DNA from: Candidatus Pacearchaeota archaeon
GTDB lineage: Archaea; Nanoarchaeota; Nanoarchaeia; Pacearchaeales; GW2011-AR1
Reading direction: 5' to 3'
Assembly: GCA_002686195.1 (NCBI GenBank)
Contig: NZAS01000079.1
Coordinates: 46,507-76,075, forward strand
DNA length: 29,569 bases
Positions within the stretch are counted from its first letter, which is position 1, and each line of letters begins with the position of its first letter. The translations under genes were made by a program, and so were the position numbers. This document shows positions 15,446-23,693 of this stretch, one piece after another. Under the pieces are notes generated by a model. The model was not told the DNA's origin, did not search any database, and was given only the letters and a program-made list of their open reading frames with translations.

Positions 15446-16168
15446 TTAGTCGCAGCAAATATTAGCACAGAGACTGCTTCTATAAGCACCGACAGTTATC
15501 GGCCATAACTCATAGGCTATACCCAGGCAAGCTTCCGCAACCTTTTGCGTTTCCCACTGTGCTCCTTCGTGAATTCTTAAGTCTATAAACTTCAAAAGAT
15601 TACTCAGGTTTACAGTTCCATAATATTCTGTATACATATTTTGAGGAAGAACCCCTCGGGCCTGCTCTCTACACACGCCAGCTTCAACTAGTCTTTCGTA
15701 TAAAGTCAAACTTATCTTATTATGTTCTTTGATAGCATCAGAAGATACCATCGCAGCATAATGTTGTCTCGGATAAGAAATCAATGGGTTGGCTTTATCT
15801 GTATTGCTTGCTTGCCTATTTGACTTATGCTGTGTCCTAAAAGATTCAGGTTCATAAAACTTAATATCTACATCGGTATATCTTCTGGATATTTCATTAT
15901 ATGACCAAGTTCTATGACGATGATGTTGACTTCGCACAAACAATGGTACGCAAAAACGAAAGGTAACAACATTATGCTCTAATGTTGAAGTATGTTTATT
16001 TTGAATCAAATACTTTATTAGTCGCTTATCTTTATCGTCTAAATCTTCTTTGGTCTTTCCAAAGCTGACTCTAGCACTATTTACCACAGTGAGGTCCGAA
16101 CCCATGTACTCCACAAGCTCTACCGCCCCAATACCATCGTCATATAGCTCAACCCTGTTGGGCTTCAT
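15446..16168 (-). CDS. thyX: Flavin-dependent thymidylate synthase ThyX
   Basis: ThyX methylates dUMP to dTMP using methylene-tetrahydrofolate and FAD, replacing ThyA. The 240-residue protein has the ThyX signature RHR at residues 84-86 with TWSYNEISRRY following, the substrate-binding EQARGVLP segment and the C-terminal LRIHEGAQWETQ helix. The length is normal for the family. GGGGGAG precedes ATG 16168, and the gene overlaps the M16 peptidase gene by 20 bases. Phages carry ThyX to supply thymine nucleotides for rapid replication. No flaw in the catalytic motifs is visible. Confidence 0.97.
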   Translation of the reverse strand: MKPNRVELYDDGIGAVELVEYMGSDLTVVNSARVSFGKTKEDLDDKDKRLIKYLIQNKHTSTLEHNVVTFRFCVPLFVRSQHHRHRTWSYNEISRRYTDVDIKFYEPESFRTQHKSNRQASNTDKANPLISYPRQHYAAMVSSDAIKEHNKISLTLYERLVEAGVCREQARGVLPQNMYTEYYGTVNLSNLLKFIDLRIHEGAQWETQKVAEACLGIAYELWPITVGAYRSSLCANICCD

Positions 16169-17360
16169 CGCTCCCCCTACACACAGTTAACAGCTGTCTA
16201 TCTTCATCAAAGATTAAATTCGCTACATCAATAATATCCTGCCTTGTTACAGATTCAATATTATTCATGTACTCGTCTATTGCTGGTATGTCAAACAGCC
16301 TTCTCTTTGTCTCCCAATAGGCAATACTATAACTGTCCTCTATTGCTGCATAAAAAGATGATCTTATTTTATTTTTAGCGCGTTGGACTTCTTCTTCTGT
16401 CGGCATACTTGTTTTAATCATTTTCAGCTCTTTGTCAACAGTTTCTAATGTTTCCTCTATATTCTCTTCTCTTGTAGAGAATTCTATCATACTTAACCCG
16501 CCATGTTGCCAATCGCTATAGTTGGCAGATATACCATATACTAAACCAAGCTTTTCTCGAACCTCTGTAAACAGCCTACAATCCATTCCTCTTCCTAAGA
16601 TAGTTATGAGCAACTGTATTGCTCCATCCCACTTTGAGGCCATGTTTACGGCTGGCATACCCATCCATAAGTAAGTATGTTCAAGGTCTCCTTTCGTAAG
16701 CTCTAAATATCTAGAGTCTAAATAGTTTGAATCTTTAAACTTATATGATTTCTTAATCTTTCCATTTTGCTTTCCAAAATACTTATTAAGAAGCTCTTTA
16801 ACATCTTTCTTTTTTAAGACACTACAAACAGATACTATTGCATCTTTTCTTTGACAAAATTGAGAATGAAACCTTCTAACTTCATCGTTAGTAAAGTTAG
16901 AGATAGTTTCTTGCGTTCCAAGCACTGGTTCTGCCAAATAATTATCAAAGAATTCTTCAGAAAAATTTCTCCATATATACATTGTAGGATCATCTTTTGA
17001 AGAGGCTTCTTCTTCTTTTACAACTTCTTTTTCTTTTAAAAATTCATCCTCTGGAAACACAGGATTAAAAACCATATCTGAAAGAATATCCATACACGGT
17101 TCTAAATTTTCATAAGGAACAGTTATATAATATGCAACAGATTCATGCGATGTAAAAGCATTTGAATGACCCCCAAGAAAGGCTATCTCTCTTTGTATTT
17201 GAACGCTGTCTCTTGTGGCGGTTCCTTTGAACAAAGAATGCTCAAGCATATGGGCAATACCAGGGTTATATCCGCCTATCGCCTCAACCCTTGCGCCTGC
17301 ATTGAAAGCAACTATTATAGTCGCTATTCTGCTGTGTGTTTTGGATATTACATGAATCAC
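16149..17360 (-). CDS. M16-family zinc metallopeptidase
   Basis: This 403-residue protein belongs to the pitrilysin/mitochondrial-processing-peptidase family. It has the inverted zinc motif HMLEH at 37-41, and E118 lies exactly 76 residues after the motif as the third ligand. The second half contains REKLGLVYGISANY, the conserved Arg/Tyr region that contacts substrate. Length and architecture match the short bacterial M16B enzymes that act as dimers or with an inactive partner; no partner gene is seen here. The GTG start at 17360 has AGGGG 7 bases upstream. It lies just after a strong terminator, so either read-through or an unseen promoter drives it. An M16 peptidase is unusual in phage genomes. 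It may process a phage protein or degrade a host one. Confidence 0.93.
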   Translation of the reverse strand: MIHVISKTHSRIATIIVAFNAGARVEAIGGYNPGIAHMLEHSLFKGTATRDSVQIQREIAFLGGHSNAFTSHESVAYYITVPYENLEPCMDILSDMVFNPVFPEDEFLKEKEVVKEEEASSKDDPTMYIWRNFSEEFFDNYLAEPVLGTQETISNFTNDEVRRFHSQFCQRKDAIVSVCSVLKKKDVKELLNKYFGKQNGKIKKSYKFKDSNYLDSRYLELTKGDLEHTYLWMGMPAVNMASKWDGAIQLLITILGRGMDCRLFTEVREKLGLVYGISANYSDWQHGGLSMIEFSTREENIEETLETVDKELKMIKTSMPTEEEVQRAKNKIRSSFYAAIEDSYSIAYWETKRRLFDIPAIDEYMNNIESVTRQDIIDVANLIFDEDRQLLTVCRGSDEAQQG

Positions 17361-17378
17361 TGATTAACCCCTAAAGAT

Positions 17379-17413
17379 AAAAAAAGGGTAGAGGCACAAA
17401 GCCTCTACCCTTT
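17379..17413 (-). terminator. Strong intrinsic terminator after the MoxR-VWA unit
   Basis: A perfect 13-base-pair stem (AAAGGGTAGAGGC / GCCTCTACCCTTT, 17383-17395 and 17401-17413) with a 5-base loop is followed on the minus strand by a run of seven T. It lies 4 bases after the VWA gene ends. Confidence 0.92.
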
Positions 17414-17416
17414 ATA

Positions 17417-18550
17417 CTACCGATTTTTTTGTTCGATAACTACCTTCTTTCCATAAGGAAACTCTACATCCTTATCTTGGTCACAGACGGCCCACAAAAC
17501 TCGCGTCTTTGGCCTCGATGGAAAAGGAGCATATCCATCAGTAAACACTACCAATCCATCATATTTCAACTCGTCTGCTAACTCAATCACAGGAGTAAAA
17601 CATGTTCCTCCACGACCCACTATATCAATTTTACTTGCCTTCTTGCTAAAAGGTTTTGGGTCATCATAGATTTGAGTATCAAACTGAACAAAGTCAACCT
17701 TTACATGGTCAATCATTCCATTTAATTCGGTAGCAAAATATTCCAACTGCGTGTCAGATACAGAGCCAGAAGTGTCAAAGGCTACCAATAACTTACTTGT
17801 ATAGTTCCTCTTGGTGCCTGGAGAGGTAATTCCATATCGTCTATTAGGACGCATACGAGTAGACTTTCGACCCATAAGAATTAACTTATTGATAAACCAT
17901 CTAACCTCCTTCTTCCAGTTAACAATAGGCTTATTGGCTGCAATAATCTGTGCCGCAAGATTGCCGCTTATATTGCCCCAACCCTTCTTTTCCTGCTCTT
18001 TGATTGCCTTCTCTGCAATATTCCTAATCTTTTCTTCTACAATATCATCGTCAAACTCATCCCACATAGAGTGGTCATCAACAGTATCTCCCTTGCCGTC
18101 AACAAGGGTATCAAAGTCTCCACCAGACTCTTTCTTTAGCTTTTCATAATACCATTCAGATGATTGATTATCTTCTAGGTCAAACAGCCTTGGATACAAA
18201 GCTCCCTCGGGAAGTCCCTCAATATGACAATTAATGGCACAATCAGCAGCTATGTTGTAGCCGCGAGGATTATATGCAAAATGCTTTGCCCTAGTAAGGT
18301 GATGAAGCAAAATATGAAGTGCCTCATGCTTTAAAACGCTTCGCAACTCTGTAGAGGACAGCTTTGAAATAAAGTCTGGATTGTAATATAATGCAAGGTC
18401 AACACGACGAATAACCCCGACAGCAAGTGTCGGCACCTTGCTTGTTTCCTTTTTATTTAGATGAAGAAATACCTCTCCATATAACGGCTGAAAAGTTACC
18501 AGCTTTGAAATTGCTGACTCCAACCTGTTTTTTACTTGTGTATTAGCCAT
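17417..18550 (-). CDS. VWA-domain protein with metallopeptidase-like N-terminus (DUF2201-like)
   Basis: This 377-residue protein has two parts. The N-terminal part carries a zinc-peptidase-type motif HEALH at 75-79 (KHEALHILLHH). The C-terminal part is a von Willebrand A-like domain with the metal-ion-dependent adhesion site DTSGS at 259-263 and later GRGGTCFTP and VVFTDGY. This two-part layout matches the DUF2201 family, which is normally encoded next to a MoxR ATPase, exactly as here. MoxR-VWA pairs act as chaperone-like machines that remodel protein complexes or insert metal cofactors. Whether the HExxH site cleaves peptides is unknown. AGGAGG precedes ATG 18550. Confidence 0.9.
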   Translation of the reverse strand: MANTQVKNRLESAISKLVTFQPLYGEVFLHLNKKETSKVPTLAVGVIRRVDLALYYNPDFISKLSSTELRSVLKHEALHILLHHLTRAKHFAYNPRGYNIAADCAINCHIEGLPEGALYPRLFDLEDNQSSEWYYEKLKKESGGDFDTLVDGKGDTVDDHSMWDEFDDDIVEEKIRNIAEKAIKEQEKKGWGNISGNLAAQIIAANKPIVNWKKEVRWFINKLILMGRKSTRMRPNRRYGITSPGTKRNYTSKLLVAFDTSGSVSDTQLEYFATELNGMIDHVKVDFVQFDTQIYDDPKPFSKKASKIDIVGRGGTCFTPVIELADELKYDGLVVFTDGYAPFPSRPKTRVLWAVCDQDKDVEFPYGKKVVIEQKNR

Positions 18551-18571
18551 GTATTAACCTCCTAAAAAATA

Positions 18572-18594
18572 AGACACCTGTTGTCCCTGTGCCT
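18572..18594 (-). promoter_or_regulatory. Possible weak hairpin between the MoxR and VWA genes
   Basis: On the minus strand AGGCAC can pair with GTGTCT (one G-T pair) around an 11-base loop, followed by TATTTTTT just before the VWA ribosome binding site. It could be a leaky terminator that tunes the ratio of the two proteins. The evidence is modest. Confidence 0.3.
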
Positions 18595-18618
18595 AACCCG
18601 TGGGGATGAATATTGAGA

Positions 18619-19695
18619 TTAAGAAGAGAGATAAATCTTCTTCAAATGCTCGCGGAAATCTTCATCATTCTGCCATTCCATAACAATCTTCTTGCTCTTT
18701 TGTCCACCCAATAGGGCAACCCAAGCCTGCGATGCAACATCGCATGGAAGCATCATAAAGAATTCTCTCAAATTCTTTCTCTGCTTTTCCTTCGTCTTGG
18801 TCAAAGAACGCTCATTAACCTCTGCCACAACTGAACGGGAAAGAGCGGCAACTACTTCAATGTCATTACAAGCAGCTTCAACCTTATCCTTTACCTTCTC
18901 AAAGTCATCAAGAATATCAGAAGGACGCAAGTGTGAGAATTCGTTGGTAAGAAACTTCTGAAACATTACAGCAATCTCTCGACCAACCCAGCCCTTTGTA
19001 ACCTGTGTTAACATACCATCATCAGTGCGAGAATCAAGCCCCATGCCAATAAGAGTATCGCTAAAGGCAACCCAACTTCTGCGGGAAGGATAAATCCTTC
19101 CAGCTTCAAGGTTTCCTACCGGCGGGTCTAACAGGTTTTGATTGCGGTTGATAAATTCAACAACTGCTTCGTGTACTTCTGTCTCCCTTGCCCATTCCAT
19201 CCACTCATTAGCAGAGGGGTCAAAGTCGATATGAAACCACCTATCATGTAGGGCCGGGTCTAGCTCAACAACATCATAATCATCATCGGAGTTAACCGCA
19301 GATACAACGCGCCAGCCAGGAGGCAACTCTTCTCCATCCAAACGACGGTCCAAGCAGATCTCAAAGACTGCTTGAAGAACATCTTTTGATGCTCGATTCA
19401 ATTCGTCAAAGAACAAGATTCCTTGACTATCCATATCTCTCGGCCACCACTCTTGCTTGAGGAAACGAGTAATCTGTTCCTTTGCATCCAATAGCGGCAT
19501 ACCTTTAATGTCACCAACTTCACATTGAGACAGACGAACATCCCAAAAGCCACAAGGCTTTCCGCTTTCTTCTGCAATCTCTTCTGTGACCTGACGCACA
19601 ACTGACGACTTACCTACACCGTGCTTCGCATGAAGCATGATAGACTTGTCGTTTGGCATTGACTTCAAAATCTCTTTAGTTTGATCAATATTCAC
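18619..19695 (-). CDS. MoxR-type AAA+ ATPase
   Basis: This 358-residue protein is a MoxR-like AAA+ ATPase. Walker A is GVGKS at 26-30, Walker B LFFDELNRA at 94-102, and the sensor region VSAVNSDDDYDVVELDPALHDRW follows, typical of MoxR proteins. Such ATPases form hexamers and work with a VWA partner, here the next gene downstream. The start is GTG at 19695 with an AAAGGAG site upstream. Roles known in bacteria include complex assembly, stress tolerance and metal-centre activation; the target in this phage is unknown. Confidence 0.92.
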   Translation of the reverse strand: MNIDQTKEILKSMPNDKSIMLHAKHGVGKSSVVRQVTEEIAEESGKPCGFWDVRLSQCEVGDIKGMPLLDAKEQITRFLKQEWWPRDMDSQGILFFDELNRASKDVLQAVFEICLDRRLDGEELPPGWRVVSAVNSDDDYDVVELDPALHDRWFHIDFDPSANEWMEWARETEVHEAVVEFINRNQNLLDPPVGNLEAGRIYPSRRSWVAFSDTLIGMGLDSRTDDGMLTQVTKGWVGREIAVMFQKFLTNEFSHLRPSDILDDFEKVKDKVEAACNDIEVVAALSRSVVAEVNERSLTKTKEKQRKNLREFFMMLPCDVASQAWVALLGGQKSKKIVMEWQNDEDFREHLKKIYLSS

Positions 19696-19783
19696 TGTTT
19701 ATCTCCTTTCAGCAAGAATCAATAAATATGGAGAAACCTCCACAGGTTTTAGTAGTTGATGTAAAAACAGATTTAAAAAAAGG

Positions 19784-20137
19784 TTATTCATCATTAACTT
19801 GTGCTTCAAGAGCCTCGTCTGGTAGGTCTGCAATAGCAGACTTTATTCCTGACAAACGCTCTCTAAAATCTTTTAGAGAGCCAACCAATTCTGTTAATGA
19901 TGCTGGATCACTCCCGACTGCACTCAGCTGTTCTGAATTCAATTGCGAAGGCATAAGGGCTGACAAAGTATCCTTGATAGAATTCAATCCATCCTTCCCG
20001 AACAATCCGCTTTCATCAGAAAGAATACTATCTGCAAACCCGGTTGCATCTTCAAATCTTTCTTCTATATTAGAAAGCCTACCCTCAATTAAAGATAGTT
20101 TTTCTAAAACTTCATTCTCAAATGAACTTTCTGACAT
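19784..20137 (-). CDS. Hypothetical helical protein
   Basis: This 117-residue acidic protein is mostly helical. Residues 1-30 look like a coiled coil (ENEVLEKLSLIEGRLSNIEERFE), and a second helix follows near residues 80-100 (LVGSLKDFRERLSGIKSAI). I recognise no family. The ribosome binding site AGGAG before the ATG is good. It lies 8 bases after the purine-enzyme gene and 88 bases before the MoxR gene. That gap holds only a short AAACCT/AGGTTT hairpin and no promoter I can defend. It could be an adaptor or scaffold-like protein, but this is unproven. Confidence 0.7.
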   Translation of the reverse strand: MSESSFENEVLEKLSLIEGRLSNIEERFEDATGFADSILSDESGLFGKDGLNSIKDTLSALMPSQLNSEQLSAVGSDPASLTELVGSLKDFRERLSGIKSAIADLPDEALEAQVNDE

Positions 20138-20145
20138 TTTTACTC

Positions 20146-21246
20146 CTATTGTTTGGTCCCAAAGGCATGAGACTCTTCTAATGCAGAAGAAGTAAGTCTT
20201 ATAAAGACAGAGTTTCTTCTTAGTTCTTCTATGTTTTTTGCATTAGCATAAGTCATAGCAGACCTAAGCCCTCCGCAAAACTCTTCCAATATATAATACG
20301 CTTTTCCTTTTAAAGAAACATATGTAGAAACACCCTCGGCACAAGTGCCGGGTCTTAATCCGCCCTTTCTATCGTCTTGAACTTCTTTAGACGCCATACC
20401 TCTATAAACTTTCATTCTCTTTTCATTTATAACAACAATCTCGCCTGGAGACTCCAGTGTTCCCGCAAATATCCTTCCCGCTATTACTGCATCAGCACCA
20501 GCCACAAGACTCTTTACAAGGTCTGCCGGATACTTAACTCCACCATCTGCAATGATAGATACATTTTTAAAATTAGAATTTGATTCTTTTGCCTTACGAC
20601 AGTCTATAACGGATGTTAAAGTCGGAACCCCAAAGCCTGTCATAATCCTTGTCTTGCAAATAGAGCCGCCGCCTATTCCAACTCTAATGGCATCAGCACC
20701 AGCTTCTGCAAGAAAAGCAAACCCTTCTCCAGTGGCTACGTTTCCAACTAAAAGAGGAATATCTGAATGAGTTTCGTTTTTAACCCAATCTATCATTTCT
20801 CTCATTATAGAAGAGTGACCATTCGCTATATCTATAGCAATCCAATCTATATCTTTTTTAAACTCAGAATAGATAGTACGAAGTCTTTGCTTTTCCTTTT
20901 TTCCTACACCAATAGCTACAGCTATTGGTGCGTAATTATTTTCCTCATTCATATTATTGTAATCAACTAAATAAGAAACTTCTTTGGCCTGTTCCGTGGG
21001 AGGCATGAATCTATGAACTATGCCCATCGCACCACGGCTTCCAAGAGATATAGCCATTTCGTGACCAGTAACGGTATCCATAGGAGAAGATATTATTGGA
21101 ATATTCAAAGTAAACGGACCTAATTTAGATGCCAAACTAGGATCAAGTCTAGACTTGATTGTTGAATACCTTGGAACCAACATTACGTCATCAAAGGATG
21201 GAGGCTCTCCTGATTCATTTAAAGACAAAGGTGACCACATTTTCAT
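20146..21246 (-). CDS. IMP dehydrogenase/GMP reductase family enzyme (no CBS domains)
   Basis: This TIM-barrel purine enzyme acts at the IMP node. Motifs are FDDVMLVP, SSPMDTVTG, IDIANGHS, GNVATGEG, GIGGGSICKTR with catalytic Cys197, ADGG, and the C-terminal EGVSTYVSLKG flap. At 366 residues it lacks the CBS module of most IMP dehydrogenases, as GMP reductases do. IDIANGHS and GNVATGEG also lean towards GMP reductase, whereas SSPMDTVT leans towards IMP dehydrogenase. The usual GPGS is GGGS and C-T-T is C-K-T, but the Thr two after the Cys is kept. GMP reductase would convert GMP to IMP, and IMP dehydrogenase would do IMP to XMP. The start overlaps the previous stop as ATGA. Subtype is unresolved. 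Confidence 0.9.
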   Translation of the reverse strand: MKMWSPLSLNESGEPPSFDDVMLVPRYSTIKSRLDPSLASKLGPFTLNIPIISSPMDTVTGHEMAISLGSRGAMGIVHRFMPPTEQAKEVSYLVDYNNMNEENNYAPIAVAIGVGKKEKQRLRTIYSEFKKDIDWIAIDIANGHSSIMREMIDWVKNETHSDIPLLVGNVATGEGFAFLAEAGADAIRVGIGGGSICKTRIMTGFGVPTLTSVIDCRKAKESNSNFKNVSIIADGGVKYPADLVKSLVAGADAVIAGRIFAGTLESPGEIVVINEKRMKVYRGMASKEVQDDRKGGLRPGTCAEGVSTYVSLKGKAYYILEEFCGGLRSAMTYANAKNIEELRRNSVFIRLTSSALEESHAFGTKQ

Positions 21247-21869
21247 TTTGTTGCCTCATAATATCTTTGAAATGACATAGAAAAGTTCTCTGCTCCTGCT
21301 GGCCAATGAGTAGCAACACATAATCTATTCCACCAATAGTGACCCATTTCGTGAACAAAGATAATGTTTAACATATGCCCCTCAAAATTTGATACAAGAA
21401 TAGCTGATTCATTTTGCACCCTCGTCGTTGGATCAAAAAGACCATAAATCCCGGTAGTCTTTTGAGGATTCTTTGTCCAAAACTCAGCAAATCTAACTTC
21501 ATCCAATAATATATTTGTATTCACAGCAAATATATTTAAATTATATTCTATATGTCTACAATCTCTAGTGGGAATCTCTTGCTCTTCTAAATAACGTTTT
21601 AATATTGGCCAAGAACTTGTAATTAGACTGCTTAAATAATCTGGATTAAATTCTGTATATAGATCAGAATAAATCCGCCCACCACCAGTTTGGTATGAAA
21701 AAGAAACATCTATGCTTCTATCACTAAGCTCTATAATAGATGCTCTGGCCTCTATGGTTGGAACATCAGATATAATCCTCGGCTTATAAGGTTCGGCTAT
21801 TGCAAGTCCAGGCAATATGCAACATACTAATGCAAATTTAAGAATCCCTATTCTTTTGTGTTCTTTCAT
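21243..21869 (-). CDS. Exported zinc-metallopeptidase-like protein
   Basis: The start at ATG 21869 (AAGGGG upstream) gives a 208-residue protein with a classic signal peptide. It has a basic MKEHKR start, a hydrophobic core (ILKFALVCCILPGLAIA) and a likely cleavage after AIA near residue 25. Near the C-terminus is HEMGH at 173-177 (FVHEMGHYWW), with a following acidic residue in AGAENFSMSF (E194) that could be the third zinc ligand, as in gluzincins. The middle is unrecognised. It would act in the periplasm or outside the cell. A phage-coded secreted peptidase could act on surface proteins or on other phages' receptors. The family is not identified beyond the motif. Confidence 0.7.
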   Translation of the reverse strand: MKEHKRIGILKFALVCCILPGLAIAEPYKPRIISDVPTIEARASIIELSDRSIDVSFSYQTGGGRIYSDLYTEFNPDYLSSLITSSWPILKRYLEEQEIPTRDCRHIEYNLNIFAVNTNILLDEVRFAEFWTKNPQKTTGIYGLFDPTTRVQNESAILVSNFEGHMLNIIFVHEMGHYWWNRLCVATHWPAGAENFSMSFQRYYEATK

Positions 21870-22029
21870 TATAAAACCCCTTAGTTCGACCCAACACCTC
21901 AATCTTTAGGCATGGATTCATTTTTAGCATTTCTACATGCTCTAAGGGAACTTTGTTGTGAACGTAAACAGCTTTAGTCTCAGTATTTGTCACTCTTATC
22001 TTTAACATAATATTGTTATCATTTGCCAT
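21838..22029 (-). CDS. Small hypothetical protein
   Basis: This 63-residue basic protein (KIRVTNTETKAVYVHNKVPLEHVEMLK) has no recognised family. AGGAA precedes its ATG and it overlaps the exported peptidase-like gene by 32 bases. The overlap and ribosome binding site support expression, but a short gene of this kind could still be spurious. The beta-rich start is the only visible feature. Confidence 0.55.
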   Translation of the reverse strand: MANDNNIMLKIRVTNTETKAVYVHNKVPLEHVEMLKMNPCLKIEVLGRTKGFYNERTQKNRDS

Positions 22030-22044
22030 TTTAAATTCCTATTC

Positions 22045-22956
22045 TCAGTCAGAATCAATCATTCTTTGCAACCTATTTGCAAGGTAATAATGCTTCGATG
22101 CAGAGGGCATCAACCAAGGTAAATTATCCTTAGAGAGACAGTCTAACAGGTTGGATACCACCTCTCTGTCAGTGCAGTCTACGAATAGAATAATCTTCCT
22201 TTCGGTTTCGTCAACCTTTTTTTGATAATACGCTGCCGTTTCCAAAGAATCCTGCGTATTTTTTCTCTCAAGCCTTTCTATCTGATACTTTTGATCTGCA
22301 ATCTGCCTAGAGAGCCTGTCTGTCGTTAATCTCTTAACGTTTTTAGGACTTGACTTTGCAATCTTCTTCAAAAGAGAATCAGAGACTGATTCATTGCCAA
22401 AGGCATGATCTAAGATATTAAGCTTAATCTGCACAGAACCCTTCTGTCTTTTTACCTTACTCCACAAGTAATCATAAAAAGCAGAATCCATAGAAGAGTT
22501 TAAGCCTGCATTGCGCCAACGCTCATACAAATTTTTCTTTTCAGAGTCTAAAGCGAATTCGCACAACTTTGTTAAATAATCGAACGAAGGGTCAACAATC
22601 GGCAACAATCTAATTTTAAGATCATTATCCTCTATCTCTTCATTATCTTCAATGGCATCAAAGATATGCTTTGCCGCATTAACAGAAAACTCTTTTGTAA
22701 GAGACTCTATCCTAGTAGAGCTAGATGATATATTGCAAATCACAGTAAGCAACTCGCCCCTAGTGTCAGGATAGTTGTCCCATATAAATCCAAAAGTATC
22801 ATTGTTAATGATCTTTTCTGCATCAGAATTCCTCCAATAGCAGCCTAAATCACTTACAGCATGGGGTAGTGCATACCTTAAAACTGTACTAATAAAGTCG
22901 TGCCCTAAATCAAAATCACTATTAAAAGTTACTTTTTCAAAAATCTTTTCAGACAT
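22045..22956 (-). CDS. Hypothetical helical protein
   Basis: This 303-residue, mostly alpha-helical protein is of unrecognised family. The N-terminal two thirds read like helical repeats (RYALPHAVSDLG, ...LLPIVDPSFDYLTKLCEFAL). Residues about 210-255 form a charged coiled coil (SRQIADQKYQIERLERKN), followed by a short beta/alpha segment (IILFVDCTDREVVSNLL). TAGGAG lies before the ATG. It sits 8 bases after the next helical gene, so the two were probably made together. No catalytic motif is visible. Confidence 0.75.
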   Translation of the reverse strand: MSEKIFEKVTFNSDFDLGHDFISTVLRYALPHAVSDLGCYWRNSDAEKIINNDTFGFIWDNYPDTRGELLTVICNISSSSTRIESLTKEFSVNAAKHIFDAIEDNEEIEDNDLKIRLLPIVDPSFDYLTKLCEFALDSEKKNLYERWRNAGLNSSMDSAFYDYLWSKVKRQKGSVQIKLNILDHAFGNESVSDSLLKKIAKSSPKNVKRLTTDRLSRQIADQKYQIERLERKNTQDSLETAAYYQKKVDETERKIILFVDCTDREVVSNLLDCLSKDNLPWLMPSASKHYYLANRLQRMIDSD

Positions 22957-22964
22957 ATCTACTC

Positions 22965-23693
22965 CTATCGTCCAGAGGAAATTCTTTGTTCAAACAAGTT
23001 GGAAACCCACCTATCTTTAACATTTCTGTTTGCAAGAAGCATAGGCAAATAATCAAGAGGTATCTTCTTAATAAGAAGAGAAAACGGTGATCTAGCAATC
23101 TCTCTTGTTAAAGAGATTAGCTTTTTATAATCATAAGGCGCTCTAGCGATTCCTTCATATCTAATGTCTGCAATACTATCACTAAGCATTTCATCTAAGC
23201 ACTCAACAGGGCCGAGTCTATTAAAGTAAACCTTTCTTACTTTAGAACTCTTGTGCCCCTTTAAAGACCTTAGAGTCTTAATGCTGCAGTATTGAGCGGC
23301 GATAATCTGACTGTTGCCGCTTCCGTTTTCAGCAACATAGTCTATAGAGGAAACATTCTTATAGATACCATTATTAATCAGAATACACTTAACCTGATCA
23401 ACCTCGGATTTCCTTAGCAGTTTGTCGCTAATTTCTATATGAAGAGGCAACGTATATTCTAAGATTTTTTCTGCTGCCCACTTGCCACGATTCCATCGTG
23501 AAGTAGACTCAAACTCAAAAGCTTCTTGAAAAATACTTTGCTCCAAACAAATTCTTTCAAGATCTTTTTGCTTTATAGTTTTACTTAGACTCTCTAAAGC
23601 TGCATCAAAGGTTTGCCAATCACTCTCGTTTATTACGCTTCTGATGTTATCAATTAGACTCTTTAGGCTTGGACTCATTCTCTTTTGGCTCAT
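22965..23693 (-). CDS. Hypothetical helical-repeat-like protein
   Basis: This 242-residue protein is mostly helical and shows weak HEAT-like repetition (SKVRKVYFNRL, ...SIADIRYEGIARAPYD, ...REIARSPFSLLIKKIP). No known domain is assigned. GGAG precedes the ATG at 23693, which overlaps the DHH phosphoesterase gene by 44 bases. A start at 23678 has no good site. With the next gene it forms a pair of alpha-helical proteins that could bind each other or a DNA-processing complex. Confidence 0.75.
   Translation of the reverse strand: MSQKRMSPSLKSLIDNIRSVINESDWQTFDAALESLSKTIKQKDLERICLEQSIFQEAFEFESTSRWNRGKWAAEKILEYTLPLHIEISDKLLRKSEVDQVKCILINNGIYKNVSSIDYVAENGSGNSQIIAAQYCSIKTLRSLKGHKSSKVRKVYFNRLGPVECLDEMLSDSIADIRYEGIARAPYDYKKLISLTREIARSPFSLLIKKIPLDYLPMLLANRNVKDRWVSNLFEQRISSGR

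Noticed and set aside
19696..19783. Terminator after the 117-residue coiled protein gene
   Set aside because: The AAACCT/AGGTTT stem is only 6 base pairs and no T-run follows it on the minus strand.
19728..20195. 155-codon plus-strand open frame
   Set aside because: It mirrors the coiled minus-strand gene at 19784-20137, which has a clear AGGAG and fits the operon; no plus-strand genes are seen elsewhere.
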